Made by a program: the position numbers and the translations under genes
Part shown: piece after piece, positions 26,330 through 36,439 of the stretch
Layout of the letters: each line of letters opens with the position of its first letter
Numbering within the stretch: position 1 is the stretch's first letter
From: Micromonospora sp. KC213
GTDB lineage: Bacteria > Actinomycetota > Actinomycetes > Mycobacteriales > Micromonosporaceae
NCBI RefSeq assembly: GCF_004348325.1
Contig: NZ_SMKF01000009.1
Location: forward strand, 1-64,000
DNA length: 64,000 bases
Direction: 5' to 3'
Notes under the pieces: generated by a model
What the model was told of the DNA's origin: nothing
Databases searched by the model: none
The model's input: the letters and a program-made list of their open reading frames with translations, nothing else

Positions 26330-26788
26330 ATGGACCGGCTCGACCCGCGCGCCACCCACGGCAGCACCGACCCGATTGTCGACGACGGCCAAGGCGCCGT
26401 CGCCGGTGGTGCGCCCGGCGGTGCCTTCCAACCGTGGAGCTACCGGGACGAGGCCGGGGTGACCGACGCCGACCTGGTCGGCTACAAGGTCGAGGCCACC
26501 GACGGCGGCATCGGCAAGATCGACAGCGCGAGCCACGAGGTCGGCGGCAGCTATCTCGTCGTCGACACCGGACCGTGGATCTTCGGCAAGAAGGTCATGC
26601 TGCCCGCCGGCACGGTCAACCAGGTCGACCACGCCGACCGGAAGGTCCACGTCGACCGCAGCCGCGACCAGATCAAGGCCGCGCCGGAGTACGACGAGAC
26701 CGCACACAGCGACCCGGCGTACCGGGACACGCTGGGCGGCTACTACGACGACACGTACGGCAACCTGCCTCCGGGCACGGCCCGCTGA
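26330..26788 (+). CDS. PRC-barrel domain protein
   Basis: A 152-residue acidic protein. The PRC-barrel core is about residues 42-110: DLVGYKVEATDGGIGKIDSAS, SYLVVDTGPWIFGKKVMLPAG and KVHVDRSRDQIKAAPEY. The C-terminus is Tyr/Gly-rich (GGYYDDTYGNLPPG). PRC barrels occur in photosynthetic reaction centres and in RNA-processing or stress proteins, and in actinomycetes such genes are often stress-induced. Its exact role is unknown. AGGAG lies nine bases before the ATG, and a GTG one codon earlier is also possible. Confidence 0.75.
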   Translation: MDRLDPRATHGSTDPIVDDGQGAVAGGAPGGAFQPWSYRDEAGVTDADLVGYKVEATDGGIGKIDSASHEVGGSYLVVDTGPWIFGKKVMLPAGTVNQVDHADRKVHVDRSRDQIKAAPEYDETAHSDPAYRDTLGGYYDDTYGNLPPGTAR

Positions 26789-26856
26789 CCCGACGGCCAG
26801 TGAGGCGGCCGACGGGCCGAACGCCAAGGCCGGGACCGGCCGAGCATGGACGACCG

Positions 26857-27624
26857 GTGACCGTGGCCGCACCACCCACTACCGTGTCCGGTGTGGACGA
26901 CGTCGAGCCCGCCCGCCACCTCCCGTTCTCCGTCATGTTCAACTGCCGCGACGTGGGCGGCTATCCCGCCCGCGACGGCCGCACCGTCCGCTGGGGGCGG
27001 CTCTACCGCTCCGACACGCCGCACCGGCTCGACGGCACCGACCTGTCGGCGTTCGCCGCCCTGGGTGTCCGCACCGTCGTCGACCTGCGCCGGCCCGCCG
27101 AGGTCGAGCGGGACGGCCGGGTGCCCCACCTGGACGGCGTGGCGTACCGGCACATCCACCCGGAGCACGTCGACTGGGCCGAGAACCCCTACCAGCCGGG
27201 CAGCGACCTGGTTCGCTACCTGGCCGACCGGTACACCGCACTCGCCGAGACCGGAGCCGCCGGCCTGGCCGAGGCGGTCGGCCTGATCGCCGACGCGGCG
27301 AACGCCCCGGTGCTGGTGCACTGCGTGGCCGGCAAGGACCGCACCGGCGTCGTCTGCGCGCTGACCCTGGCCGCGCTCGGCGTGGCCGACGCCGACATCG
27401 CCGCCGACTACGCGCTAAGCGCCGCGGCGCTGGAACGCTTCCAGACCTGGTACGCCTCCGTGGGCGGGCGGTTGGGGCAACCCCCGCTCACCACCCCCGC
27501 CGAGGCGATGACGCTCTTCCTGGCCAGGCTTCGCCAGCGGTACGGCTCGGTGGAGGACTACCTGCGCGGAGCAGGGCTGACCGACGCCCAACTCGCCGCC
27601 CTGCGCGCCCACCTGCTGGCGTGA
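26857..27624 (+). CDS. tyrosine-protein phosphatase (PtpB-like)
   Basis: A 255-residue dual-specificity-type phosphatase. The P-loop HCVAGKDRTGVV has catalytic C156. The N-terminal FNCRDVGGYPARDGRTVRWG and LYRSDTPHRL are typical of the mycobacterial PtpB/SidD-like family, and VVDLRRPAEVERDG follows. By family it removes phosphate from tyrosine or phosphoinositides. The exact start is uncertain. GTG at 26857 is used, and in-frame GTGs a few codons later are possible. Confidence 0.82.
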   Translation: MTVAAPPTTVSGVDDVEPARHLPFSVMFNCRDVGGYPARDGRTVRWGRLYRSDTPHRLDGTDLSAFAALGVRTVVDLRRPAEVERDGRVPHLDGVAYRHIHPEHVDWAENPYQPGSDLVRYLADRYTALAETGAAGLAEAVGLIADAANAPVLVHCVAGKDRTGVVCALTLAALGVADADIAADYALSAAALERFQTWYASVGGRLGQPPLTTPAEAMTLFLARLRQRYGSVEDYLRGAGLTDAQLAALRAHLLA

Positions 27625-27676
27625 CGACGCCGGCAGCCTACCCGGCGGAGCCGACCCTGCCGGGCAGCCGCGACGG

Positions 27677-27682
27677 TATCGT
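27677..27682 (+). promoter_or_regulatory. putative -10 (TATCGT) of leaderless promoter
   Basis: TATCGT is followed by six bases and the ATG at 27689. No ribosome binding site is seen. Confidence 0.45.
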
Positions 27683-27688
27683 GCACCG

Positions 27689-28072
27689 ATGCATCGAAGC
27701 CGAGTGCACGCGATTTTGATCGACACACCGCAGGACGAGGCCGCCGCGGCCAGCGCCTTCTGGTCGGCGGCGCTCGGCGCGCCGGCCCGGCCGCTCCCGG
27801 GTGAACCGCAGTTCGTCAGCCTGCACGAGGCACTCCCGGAGGTGGGCCTCGCGATCCAGGCGGTCGACGACGCGCCCCGGATGCACATCGACATCGAGAC
27901 CGACGACGTCGACGCGGAAACGGCCCGCCTGCTCGCCCTCGGAGCCACCCAGGTGGCACGGTGGCAGGAGTGCCGGGTGCTGCGGGCGCCCGGCGGACAC
28001 CTGATGTGCGTACTGCCGGTGGCGAGCCCGCCGCCGGCGGTGTTCGAGGCCCACGCACGGATCTGGCCCTGA
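27689..28072 (+). CDS. VOC (glyoxalase-like) family protein
   Basis: A 127-residue single-repeat vicinal-oxygen-chelate protein. It begins HAILIDTPQDEAAAASAFWSAALG, the usual first betaalpha unit. MHIDIETDDVDAETARLLALGA begins the second half and LRAPGGHLMCVLPV closes it. Metal ligands of true glyoxalases are not clearly conserved, so it may be a binding protein or a dioxygenase-like enzyme. Confidence 0.75.
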   Translation: MHRSRVHAILIDTPQDEAAAASAFWSAALGAPARPLPGEPQFVSLHEALPEVGLAIQAVDDAPRMHIDIETDDVDAETARLLALGATQVARWQECRVLRAPGGHLMCVLPVASPPPAVFEAHARIWP

Positions 28073-28125
28073 CCGAGCCGCCGGCACCGCCGGATGACGG
28101 ACCCGCTGTGCAGGGTCAGCGCGAA

Positions 28126-28166
28126 CGGTGTCCGCCGGTCCTCGCGGGGCGGGCCGGCGGACACCG
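28126..28166. terminator. bidirectional hairpin between VOC gene and ilvE
   Basis: A perfect 13-bp stem (28126-28138 with 28154-28166) and 15-base loop lies between two convergent genes, without a T-tract. Confidence 0.7.
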
Positions 28167-28174
28167 TCGACGGC

Positions 28175-29272
28175 TCAGAGGATGCGCTGCACCCAGCCGT
28201 GCGGGTCCTCGGCCTCGCCGCGCTGGATCGCGACGAGCTGCTCCCGCAGGGCCATTGTGGCCCGGCCCGGCCCACCCTCGCCGATGAGGAACTCCCCGTC
28301 GGGGAACCGCACCCGGCCGATCGGGGTGATCACCGCGGCGGTGCCGCAGGCGAAGACCTCGCGCAGCCGGCCGCTGGCCGCGTCGGCCTGCCAGTCGGCG
28401 AAGCTGATCGGCCGCTCCTCGACCCGGTGCCCGGAGCGGGCGGCCAGGGCCAGGACGGCGTCCCGGGTGATGCCGGGCAGGATGGTGCCGGACAGCGGCG
28501 GGGTGACCAGGGTGCCGTCGTCATACACGAAGAAGACGTTCATGCCGCCCAGCTCGTCGACGAAGCGGCGCTCCACCGCGTCGAGGAAGACCACCTGCTC
28601 GCAGCCCGCCTCGATCGCCTCGGCCTGCGCGGCCAACGAGGCGGCGTAGTTCCCGCCGCACTTCGCCGCGCCGGTGCCGCCCGGGGCGGCCCGGGTGTAG
28701 TCCGGGGAGACCCAGACCGTGACCGGCTTGACCCCGCCGGCGAAGTACGCCCCGGCGGGCGAGGCGATGACGCAGTAGAGGTACTCGTTGGCCGGACGGA
28801 CGCCGAGGAAGACCTCGCTGGCGAACATGAACGGGCGCAGGTAGAGGCTGGCGTCGGAGCCCTCCGGGATCCAGTCCCGGTCGATCTCCACCAGCCGCCG
28901 CAACGACTCGACGAACGTCTCCGCCGGCAGCTCCGGCATCGCCAGCCGGTGCGCGGAGGCGACGAACCGGGCGGCGTTGGCCTCGGGCCGGAAGAGGGTG
29001 ACCGCGCCGTCCGCGCTCCGGTACGCCTTCAACCCCTCGAAGATCTCCTGCGCGTAGTGCAGGACGGCGCTCGCCGGGTCCATCGGGATCGGGGCGCGGG
29101 CCTCGACCCGGGCGTCGTACCAGCCCTTGCCCTCGGCGTAGCGGATGGTGACCATGTGGTCGGTGAAGACCCGACCGAAGCCCGGGTTGGCCAGCAGGGC
29201 GGCCCGGTCGGCGGCGGATACCGGGGCGGGATTCGGACGGATCTCGAAATCGAGCTTGTCACCACCGCTCAT
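28175..29272 (-). CDS. ilvE: branched-chain amino acid aminotransferase
   Basis: A 365-residue fold-type IV PLP transaminase. It shows [20 protein letters not shown] and [20 protein letters not shown] near the start. The lysine segment [15 protein letters not shown] carries the PLP lysine, and [27 protein letters not shown] follows. It catalyses the last step to leucine, isoleucine and valine. GGGAGG precedes the ATG at 29272. It follows leuB with a 219-base gap in which no gene is seen. Confidence 0.95.
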   Translation of the reverse strand: MSGGDKLDFEIRPNPAPVSAADRAALLANPGFGRVFTDHMVTIRYAEGKGWYDARVEARAPIPMDPASAVLHYAQEIFEGLKAYRSADGAVTLFRPEANAARFVASAHRLAMPELPAETFVESLRRLVEIDRDWIPEGSDASLYLRPFMFASEVFLGVRPANEYLYCVIASPAGAYFAGGVKPVTVWVSPDYTRAAPGGTGAAKCGGNYAASLAAQAEAIEAGCEQVVFLDAVERRFVDELGGMNVFFVYDDGTLVTPPLSGTILPGITRDAVLALAARSGHRVEERPISFADWQADAASGRLREVFACGTAAVITPIGRVRFPDGEFLIGEGGPGRATMALREQLVAIQRGEAEDPHGWVQRIL

Positions 29273-29491
29273 CGCGCTGACCTCCCTGAGGGTTCAACGG
29301 CGCACGGGACCGCACGCCGACGTCGTGCCAGAAAACCTACCCGGAACGGTCGTTCAGCGGATAGCTCCGCGCAGGCGGTCCGGGGTATCCGATCGGCGGG
29401 CACGAGGGTGCCGGCCGCCGGACAGCGGGGCGACCCGGCCCGGGCGGACCCGGGCGACGGGACCGGTGGGGACGGGCGACGCAACGCCCGG

Positions 29492-30523
29492 TCAGGATAC
29501 GGCGTACCCGGCGAGCCGGTCGCCGACCTCCTCCGTGCGCAAGGGTACGCCCGGGGTTCGGTTGGCCAGCTCGGTGGCGACCGCGGCGGTCACCCGGGCG
29601 GCGGCGTCCGGATGACCCAACTGGTCGAGCAGCAGGGCGGCGGAGAGCACCGCGGCCACCGGGTCGGCCAGCCCCTTGCCGGCGATGTCCGGCGCCGAGC
29701 CGTGCACCGGCTCGAACATCGACGGGTACGCCCCGGTGGGGTTGATGCAGCCGCTGGCCGCCAACCCGATGCCGCCGGTGACCGCGGCGGCGATGTCGGT
29801 CAGGATGTCGCCGAAGAGATTGTCGGTGACCACCACGTCGTACCGCTGCGGCTGGGTGACCAGGAACATCGCGGCGGCGTCGACGTGCTGGTACTCGGTG
29901 GTCACGTCCGGGTGCTCGGCGGCGACGGCCTCGAACGTGCGCGCCCACAGCGACCCGGCGTGGGTCAGCACGTTGGTCTTGTGTACGAGCGTCACCTTGC
30001 GCCGCTCGCGGCGGGTGGCGCGGGCGAAGGCGTCCCGGATCACCCGCTCCACACCGTGCCGGGTGTTCAGGCTCTCCTCGGTGGCGACCTCGGCAGGAGT
30101 GTCCCGGTGCAGGGAGCCGCCGGCGCCGGCGTAGAGCCCTTCCGTGCCCTCCCGGACCACCACCAGGTCGACCTCCCCCGGCTTGACGGCGGCCAACGGC
30201 CCCGCCACGCCCGGCCAGAGCCGGGAGGGGCGCAGGTTGACGTACTGGTCGAAGGCGAAGCGCAGCTTGAGCAGCAGACCGCGCTCCAGCACGCCCGGCG
30301 GCACCGTCGGGTCGCCCACCGCGCCGAGCAGGATGGCGTCGTGCCCGGCCAGCTCGGTCAGCACCGAGTCGGGCAGCACCTCGCCGGTGCGGTGGTAGCG
30401 CGCCGCGCCGAGGTCGTACTCGGTGGCCTCGATTCCGGGCAGCACGGCGTCGAGCACCTTGCGGGCCTGCCCGACCACCTCGGGCCCGATCCCGTCCCCG
30501 GCCACCACCGCGATCCGTGCCAC
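29492..30523 (-). CDS. leuB: 3-isopropylmalate dehydrogenase
   Basis: A 343-residue NAD-dependent beta-decarboxylating dehydrogenase. The start GTG at 30523 is fixed by GAGGAG upstream and by the conserved [37 protein letters not shown] and [27 protein letters not shown] are the substrate and NAD motifs. It oxidises 3-isopropylmalate in leucine synthesis and by family may oxidise the citramalate-derived 3-methylmalate. A TACGGT -10 (complement of 30554-30559) may lie about 30 bases upstream. Confidence 0.95.
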   Translation of the reverse strand: MARIAVVAGDGIGPEVVGQARKVLDAVLPGIEATEYDLGAARYHRTGEVLPDSVLTELAGHDAILLGAVGDPTVPPGVLERGLLLKLRFAFDQYVNLRPSRLWPGVAGPLAAVKPGEVDLVVVREGTEGLYAGAGGSLHRDTPAEVATEESLNTRHGVERVIRDAFARATRRERRKVTLVHKTNVLTHAGSLWARTFEAVAAEHPDVTTEYQHVDAAAMFLVTQPQRYDVVVTDNLFGDILTDIAAAVTGGIGLAASGCINPTGAYPSMFEPVHGSAPDIAGKGLADPVAAVLSAALLLDQLGHPDAAARVTAAVATELANRTPGVPLRTEEVGDRLAGYAVS

Positions 30524-30742
30524 CTGGCGCTCCTCACCTCGTCGTTCCCGTGCACCGTACGCCGCCGTCCCGCTTCCCGGTACACGTCTTCCAACATGCG
30601 GGAAATCGACCATGCTCAGAGGGCTCACAGCTGGCATTCATGGTGCGGTCATCTCCACTACCTAGGGTCAGGCCACAGGCGGGTCACGGGGGCTCGCACG
30701 GATCCGCCGCGACGACGCGGCGCGATCAGCGAAGGAGCAACG

Positions 30743-31618
30743 ATGCGGATCGACCAGCGCCGCGGGATGGCCGGACTCGACGAACAACCGCGCACCCGAT
30801 GGCTGGACCAGGCGGCGTTCACGCTGCGCCGGCCGGATCTGCGCCTCGGCACCCGCAGCCACCACGTCGACCGGGCCGCCGACCCCAGCGGGGACCGGAT
30901 CGCCGCCACGCACACCGTGCGCACCCGCACCGCCGAGTACACCCTGCTGCTCAACGCCGCCGCGCACGTCGGCCGCCGGGTCGTCGGTGACGCGCTGCGC
31001 GACGCCGTCGCCGAGTTGCGCGCCGTCGACCTCACCTACGGACCGGGCCGTCCGGACAGCCTGGTCTCCCGGCTGCGCCGAGGCGAGATCAGCCCCCAGT
31101 CGTACCCGCCGCTGGCCGATCTGGTGGACCGGTGCGCCGCGATGCGCGCGGCCACCGACGGATGGTTTGACGCCTGGGCGGTGCCCGGCGGCTTCGACCC
31201 GGGCGGCCTGCTCAACGGTTGGGCGGTGGAGCGGGCCGCGGCCCGGCTGCGCGCCGCCGGCATCACCGACTACGCGGTGCTCTCCGGGGCCGACCTGACC
31301 GTACGCGGCCACGCCGCGCACGGCGGCCCGTGGCGGGTGGCCGTGCACCACCCGACCGACGGGCGACGCGCTCCCCTGGTGCTGGAGATGACAGCCGGCG
31401 CGGTCGGCACCTCCGGGGTGACCGGCCGGCAGGGGCACGTGGTCGACCCGCACACCGGTGAGCCGGCCGGGCAACTCGTCGCAGCCACCGTCATCGGGCC
31501 CGACCTGGCGGTCGCCGACGCCTACGCCACGGCGCTGTACGCCGCCGGTCCGACCGGACTGGCATGGTTCCGCAACGAATCGGGATACCAGGCTCTCTTC
31601 GCCCACCGGCGCCGCTGA
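30743..31618 (+). CDS. ApbE-like FAD:protein FMN transferase
   Basis: A 291-residue ApbE-family protein. The fold is recognisable from TYGPGRPDSLVSRLRRGEI, GWFDAWAVPGGFDPGGLLNGWAVERA, YAVLSGADLTVRG, GTSGVTGRQGHVVDPHTGEPAG and VADAYATALYA. It would attach FMN to a Thr in a partner flavoprotein. The family DxGGxxKGxA motif has Asn where Lys is usual, so activity should not be assumed. There is no lipobox or signal peptide. GAAGGAG precedes the ATG. Confidence 0.78.
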   Translation: MRIDQRRGMAGLDEQPRTRWLDQAAFTLRRPDLRLGTRSHHVDRAADPSGDRIAATHTVRTRTAEYTLLLNAAAHVGRRVVGDALRDAVAELRAVDLTYGPGRPDSLVSRLRRGEISPQSYPPLADLVDRCAAMRAATDGWFDAWAVPGGFDPGGLLNGWAVERAAARLRAAGITDYAVLSGADLTVRGHAAHGGPWRVAVHHPTDGRRAPLVLEMTAGAVGTSGVTGRQGHVVDPHTGEPAGQLVAATVIGPDLAVADAYATALYAAGPTGLAWFRNESGYQALFAHRRR

Positions 31619-31981
31619 GGGGCGCCGGGGCGCGTCGGCCGGCGGAGTGGAGGGGGTCCACTCCGGTGGCGCGGTCGACGGGCCCGCGATCGGCCCCCAC
31701 GGTCTCGGCAACGACCGTGGGGGCCGATCAGCGACGAGTGCGCGTGGCTCGCGCAATCGAGGGGTGCGGGCCGGTCGGCCGGGCGCCTGACGTCGCCACC
31801 CGAAGACGAGCCGGGAACCTCCACTCCGGCCGGTGACCGCACGGGTACGCTAGCGAATCGACGCAACTCGACGCAAGAGCCTCCACAGCGGACCCCCGCG
31901 GCGGCCCTCGACATCACCCTCCCCGATGTCGTCGGCGGGGTCGTTGCACGGGCGTGAACAGCGGATGGCACGCTGTCCGCC
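31619..31981. other. 363-base intergenic region
   Basis: No gene is supported. It contains the hairpin at 31688-31729, a small GAGTGGA/TCCACTC stem near 31645-31663, and a CACGCT element (31969-31974) seven bases before the next GTG that may be its -10. Confidence 0.6.
31688..31729 (+). terminator. hairpin terminator after the ApbE-like gene
   Basis: A perfect 17-bp stem (31688-31704 with 31713-31729) with an 8-base loop, 70 bases after the stop. There is no T-tract. Confidence 0.7.
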
Positions 31982-32341
31982 GTGAGTTTCGATCTGAGCG
32001 TGTGGGCGCTGCCGGCCGAGGCCACGCCCGAGGACGTCCGGGCGGCGGTACGACAGTGCCGTGAGGGGGTACGCCACGGCGACCGGCACCCCGACCCACG
32101 CCTCGTCGCCTTCTACCGGGCCATCACCGCCACATACCCCGACCGCCCCGCCAGGGTGGGCACCCCGTGGGCGACCCTCCCGCTGCACACCGCCAACGAC
32201 CACATCGAGCTGTACCTCGTCCCGACCTGCGAGGACCAGGTGCTGCTCGACATCGAGCGGCTGGCCGGCGAGTGCGACCTGATGATCTTCGACGCCCAGG
32301 ACGGCTCGGTCTATCCCCCGCCGTCACGCCTCGCGCGCTGA
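31982..32341 (+). CDS. hypothetical protein, 119 residues
   Basis: A 119-residue protein starting MSFDLSVWALPAEATPEDVRAA. The SFDLSVW start and the mixed alpha/beta pattern recall small proteins common in actinobacterial accessory loci, but no family is named with confidence. It has a conserved-looking YPDRPARVGTPWATLPLHTANDHIELYLV segment. Its 3' end (CTCGCGCGCTGA) appears to have seeded the tandem repeat that follows. Confidence 0.55.
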   Translation: MSFDLSVWALPAEATPEDVRAAVRQCREGVRHGDRHPDPRLVAFYRAITATYPDRPARVGTPWATLPLHTANDHIELYLVPTCEDQVLLDIERLAGECDLMIFDAQDGSVYPPPSRLAR

Positions 32342-32348
32342 ACCGACA

Positions 32349-32434
32349 CCGCGCGTCTCGCGCTGAGCCTGCGCGCGTCTCGCGCTGAGCCTGCGCGCGC
32401 CTCACGCTGAGCCTGCGCGCGCCTCGCGCGCTGA
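32349..32434 (+). repeat. 22-bp tandem repeat, about four copies
   Basis: Four near-identical units end at 32370, 32392, 32414 and about 32434. A typical unit is GCGCGCGTCTCGCGCTGAGC plus CT. Each unit contains CGCTGA like the 3' end of the preceding gene, so the array probably arose by duplication of that end. Confidence 0.8.
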
Positions 32435-32543
32435 AACCGACGCCGCCGGTCGTGCGCTGAACCGGCCCGTTGCGGATCACTGGCCGACCTCGGACACGCG
32501 GGGCCCGGCCGATCCGGCCGGGCCCCGCGACGTCGGATCCGGG

Positions 32544-34142
32544 CTACTCGTCGCGCAGGTCCGCCGCACTCGCCGCGGTGGCCCCGATCGAGTCGGCCGC
32601 CGAGGTGAGCAGGTCCGCACCCAGGGCCTGGTCGACGGTGAGGGTCATCAGCGTCTCGCCGCCGGCCTCCCGGCGCGCGACCTGCATCGCGGCGATGTTG
32701 ACGCCGGCCTCGCCGAGCAGGGTGCCGACGGTGCCGACCACACCCGGACGGTCGACGTAACGCAGGAAGACCAGGATGCCCTCCGCGCCGATCTCGACGT
32801 CGAAGCCGTCGACCTCGGTCAGCTTGGGAACGTCACGGGCGCCGGCCTGGGTGAGGGTGCCGGAGACGCTGACCGTACGACCGTCCGGCAGCGCGCCGCG
32901 GACCGTGACCAGATTGGGGTGGTCGGTCGTCTCGGCCTGCGTGACCAGGCTGACCTCGACCCCCCGCTCGGCGGCCAGGTGCGGGGCGTTGACGTAGGTG
33001 ACCTGCTCCTCCACCACGGAGCTGAACAGCCCCTTGGTGGCGGCGAGCTTCAGCACCGACACGTCGTGGTTGACGATCTCGCCGCGTACCTCGACGGTGA
33101 CGCTGGCGGCGACCCCGCCGGCCACGGCGGTGAACGCCCGGCCCAGCTTCTCGGCCAGCGGCAGCAGCGGACGGACGTCCTCGGCGACCACACCGCCGGC
33201 CTGCACGTTCACCGCGTCCGGCACGAACTCGCCCTGCAGGGCCAGCTTGACGCTCTTGGCCACGGCCAGGCCGGCCTTGTCCTGCGCCTCGTGGGTGGAG
33301 GCCCCCAGGTGCGGGGTAGCCACCACGTTGTCGAAGGCGAACAGCGGTGAGGAGGTGCAGGGCTCCTTGGCGTACACGTCGACGCCGGCGCCGGCCACCC
33401 GGCCCTCGGCGATCGCGTCGGCCAGGGCCTGCTCGTCGACCAGCCCACCCCGGGCGGCGTTGACAATCCGCACGCCCGGCTTGACGATCGACAACTCCTT
33501 CTCACCGATCAGCCCGACGGTCTCCGGGGTCTTCGGCAGGTGGATGGAGATGAAGTCGCTCTCCCGCAGCAGCTCCTCCAGACCCACCAGGCGTACACCG
33601 AGCTGGGCGGCACGGGCCGGCTGGATGTACGGGTCGTACGCGATCAGCCGGGTGCCGAAGGCGGCGATCCGCTGGGCGAACAGCACGCCGATGCGGCCGA
33701 GGCCAACCACGCCGACCGTCTTGCCCTGCAGCTCGACGCCGGTGTACTTGGACCGCTTCCACTCCCCCGCCTTCAGCGCGGCGCTGGCGGCGGCGGTGTT
33801 GCGGGCCACGGCGAGCAGCAACGCGACCGCCTGCTCGGCGGCGGAGACGATGTTGGAGGTCGGGGCGTTGACGACCATGACGCCCCGCGCGGTGGCGGCC
33901 GGCACCTCGACGTTGTCCAGCCCGACGCCGGCCCGGGCCACCACCTTCAGCCGCGGCGCCGCGGCGATCGCCTCGGCGTCGATCTGGGTGGCGCTGCGCA
34001 CGATCACCGCGTCGGCCTCGGCGAGCGCGGAGAGCAGGGCCGGGCGGTCGGCGCCGTCGACGTGGCGGACGTCGAAGTCGTGCGCGAGCACCTCGATGGC
34101 GGCGGGAGCGAGTTCTTCGGCGATCAGTACGACAGGATTCAT
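32544..34142 (-). CDS. serA: D-3-phosphoglycerate dehydrogenase, long form
   Basis: A 532-residue enzyme committing 3-phosphoglycerate to serine. The NAD domain has GKTVGVVGLGRIGVLFAQR, and the catalytic region has RIVNAARGGLVDEQAL and TPHLGASTHEAQDKAG. After residue 310 comes the intervening ASB domain found in mycobacterial SerA, then a terminal ACT domain (YVDRPGVVGTVGTLLGEAGVNIAAMQV). This long form is usually serine-inhibited. GAGGA precedes the ATG. It lies in the branched-chain cluster, as in mycobacteria, but is separated from ilvC by a strong hairpin. Confidence 0.96.
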   Translation of the reverse strand: MNPVVLIAEELAPAAIEVLAHDFDVRHVDGADRPALLSALAEADAVIVRSATQIDAEAIAAAPRLKVVARAGVGLDNVEVPAATARGVMVVNAPTSNIVSAAEQAVALLLAVARNTAAASAALKAGEWKRSKYTGVELQGKTVGVVGLGRIGVLFAQRIAAFGTRLIAYDPYIQPARAAQLGVRLVGLEELLRESDFISIHLPKTPETVGLIGEKELSIVKPGVRIVNAARGGLVDEQALADAIAEGRVAGAGVDVYAKEPCTSSPLFAFDNVVATPHLGASTHEAQDKAGLAVAKSVKLALQGEFVPDAVNVQAGGVVAEDVRPLLPLAEKLGRAFTAVAGGVAASVTVEVRGEIVNHDVSVLKLAATKGLFSSVVEEQVTYVNAPHLAAERGVEVSLVTQAETTDHPNLVTVRGALPDGRTVSVSGTLTQAGARDVPKLTEVDGFDVEIGAEGILVFLRYVDRPGVVGTVGTLLGEAGVNIAAMQVARREAGGETLMTLTVDQALGADLLTSAADSIGATAASAADLRDE

Positions 34143-34675
34143 CGGTCCTCGTAGACGTCGTATGTGGTCGGCCTGGAGCGTCAGGACGCCGCGCTGCGTA
34201 CCGCGCTGATCCGTGCCATGGCCGTCAGGTGCCGGCTACGCACCTCTTCATGGATCGTAGGTGGCCCACCGGCCCAGGTGTCCCGGGGCGTGGGGTGAGT
34301 GCCCTCACACACTCTGTCGCACGCTTGTCATCCCCTGTTCATCCGCCGCCCGCGCCTTGACGTGCCCCACCGCGGCCGGCCGCGCTCTGCGCCCACCGCA
34401 ACCGCTGTCGGGGCCGTCGGGTCGGCGGGGACTGCGTCACGCGTTTCTCGCCGCCACGACGGACCGAGGCCCTGGTCACCTCTCCCAGCAGGTGGGAAGC
34501 CGGTCGGCATCGGGCTTGATTCACTCGGTATGCGGCATCTCGCGGTGACCCTGGATGTCCGACAGCGCGTTCTGGCGCAGCCGGAGCCGATCATGGTGGC
34601 GACATCAGGATGCGCGACGGCCCGCGACCCGACGCCGGGGAGAGCGTCGGGTCGCGGGCCGTGGCTGGCCGGGTG
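34143..34675. other. 533-base intergenic region upstream of serA
   Basis: No convincing gene. On the minus strand, nearest serA, there are two tiny ORFs: MKRCVAGT, and MARISAVRSAAS (34181-34219, with three Ser codons). A possible -10 TACGAT is the complement of 34254-34259. Near 34326-34347 TGTCATCCCCT and GTTCATCCGCC form a weak PHO-box-like pair. The far end holds the ilvC terminator. Confidence 0.55.
34617..34662 (-). terminator. terminator hairpin after ilvC
   Basis: A perfect 19-bp stem (34617-34635 with 34644-34662) and 8-base loop starts 13 bases past the ilvC stop. It is the longest hairpin in the window and separates ilvBNC from serA. Confidence 0.85.
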
Positions 34676-36256
<1,581 letters not shown>

Positions 36257-36260
<4 letters not shown>

Positions 36261-36319
36261 TGCTGTGCCTTCCTCGTCATGCCCTCACGGCCCTCGCTTC
36301 GCTCGGTGCGATCGGTCAT
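36257..36319 (-). CDS. micro-ORF 3 of the ilvB-ilvN spacer
   Basis: A 20-codon frame starting MTDRTERSEGREG; its TGA overlaps the ilvN ATG as ATGA. Its last codons (AAG GCA CAG CAA) differ from the other two copies. It contains the AGGAAGG used by ilvN. Confidence 0.4.
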
Positions 36320-36378
36320 GACCGAGCCTTCCTCGTCATGCCCTCACGGCCCTCGCTTCGCTCGGTGCGATCGGTCAT
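36316..36378 (-). CDS. micro-ORF 2 of the ilvB-ilvN spacer
   Basis: The same 20-codon frame (MTDRTERSEGREG start). It begins inside the stop of micro-ORF 1 as ATGA and ends inside the start of micro-ORF 3. Confidence 0.4.
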   Translation of the reverse strand: MTDRTERSEGREGMTRKARS

Positions 36379-36437
36379 GACCGAGCCTTCCTCGTCATGC
36401 CCTCACGGCCCTCGCTTCGCTCGGTGCGATCGGTCAT
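36375..36437 (-). CDS. micro-ORF 1 of the ilvB-ilvN spacer
   Basis: A 20-codon frame whose ATG follows the ilvB TAG by two bases. It ends in a TGA overlapping the ATG of micro-ORF 2. It is identical in sequence to micro-ORF 2. Confidence 0.4.
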   Translation of the reverse strand: MTDRTERSEGREGMTRKARS

Positions 36438-36439
36438 GA

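Noticed and set aside
28094-30742. Very long plus-strand open frame running from the VOC gene into the ApbE-like gene
   Set aside because: The part before 30743 is antisense to ilvE and leuB and has shadow composition. Only the last 291 codons are a real protein, with their own ribosome binding site.
34326-34347. PHO-box-like pair TGTCATCCCCT / GTTCATCCGCC
   Set aside because: The match is weaker than the ppk site, it lies about 185 bases from the nearest start (serA, opposite strand), and no phosphate gene is nearby.
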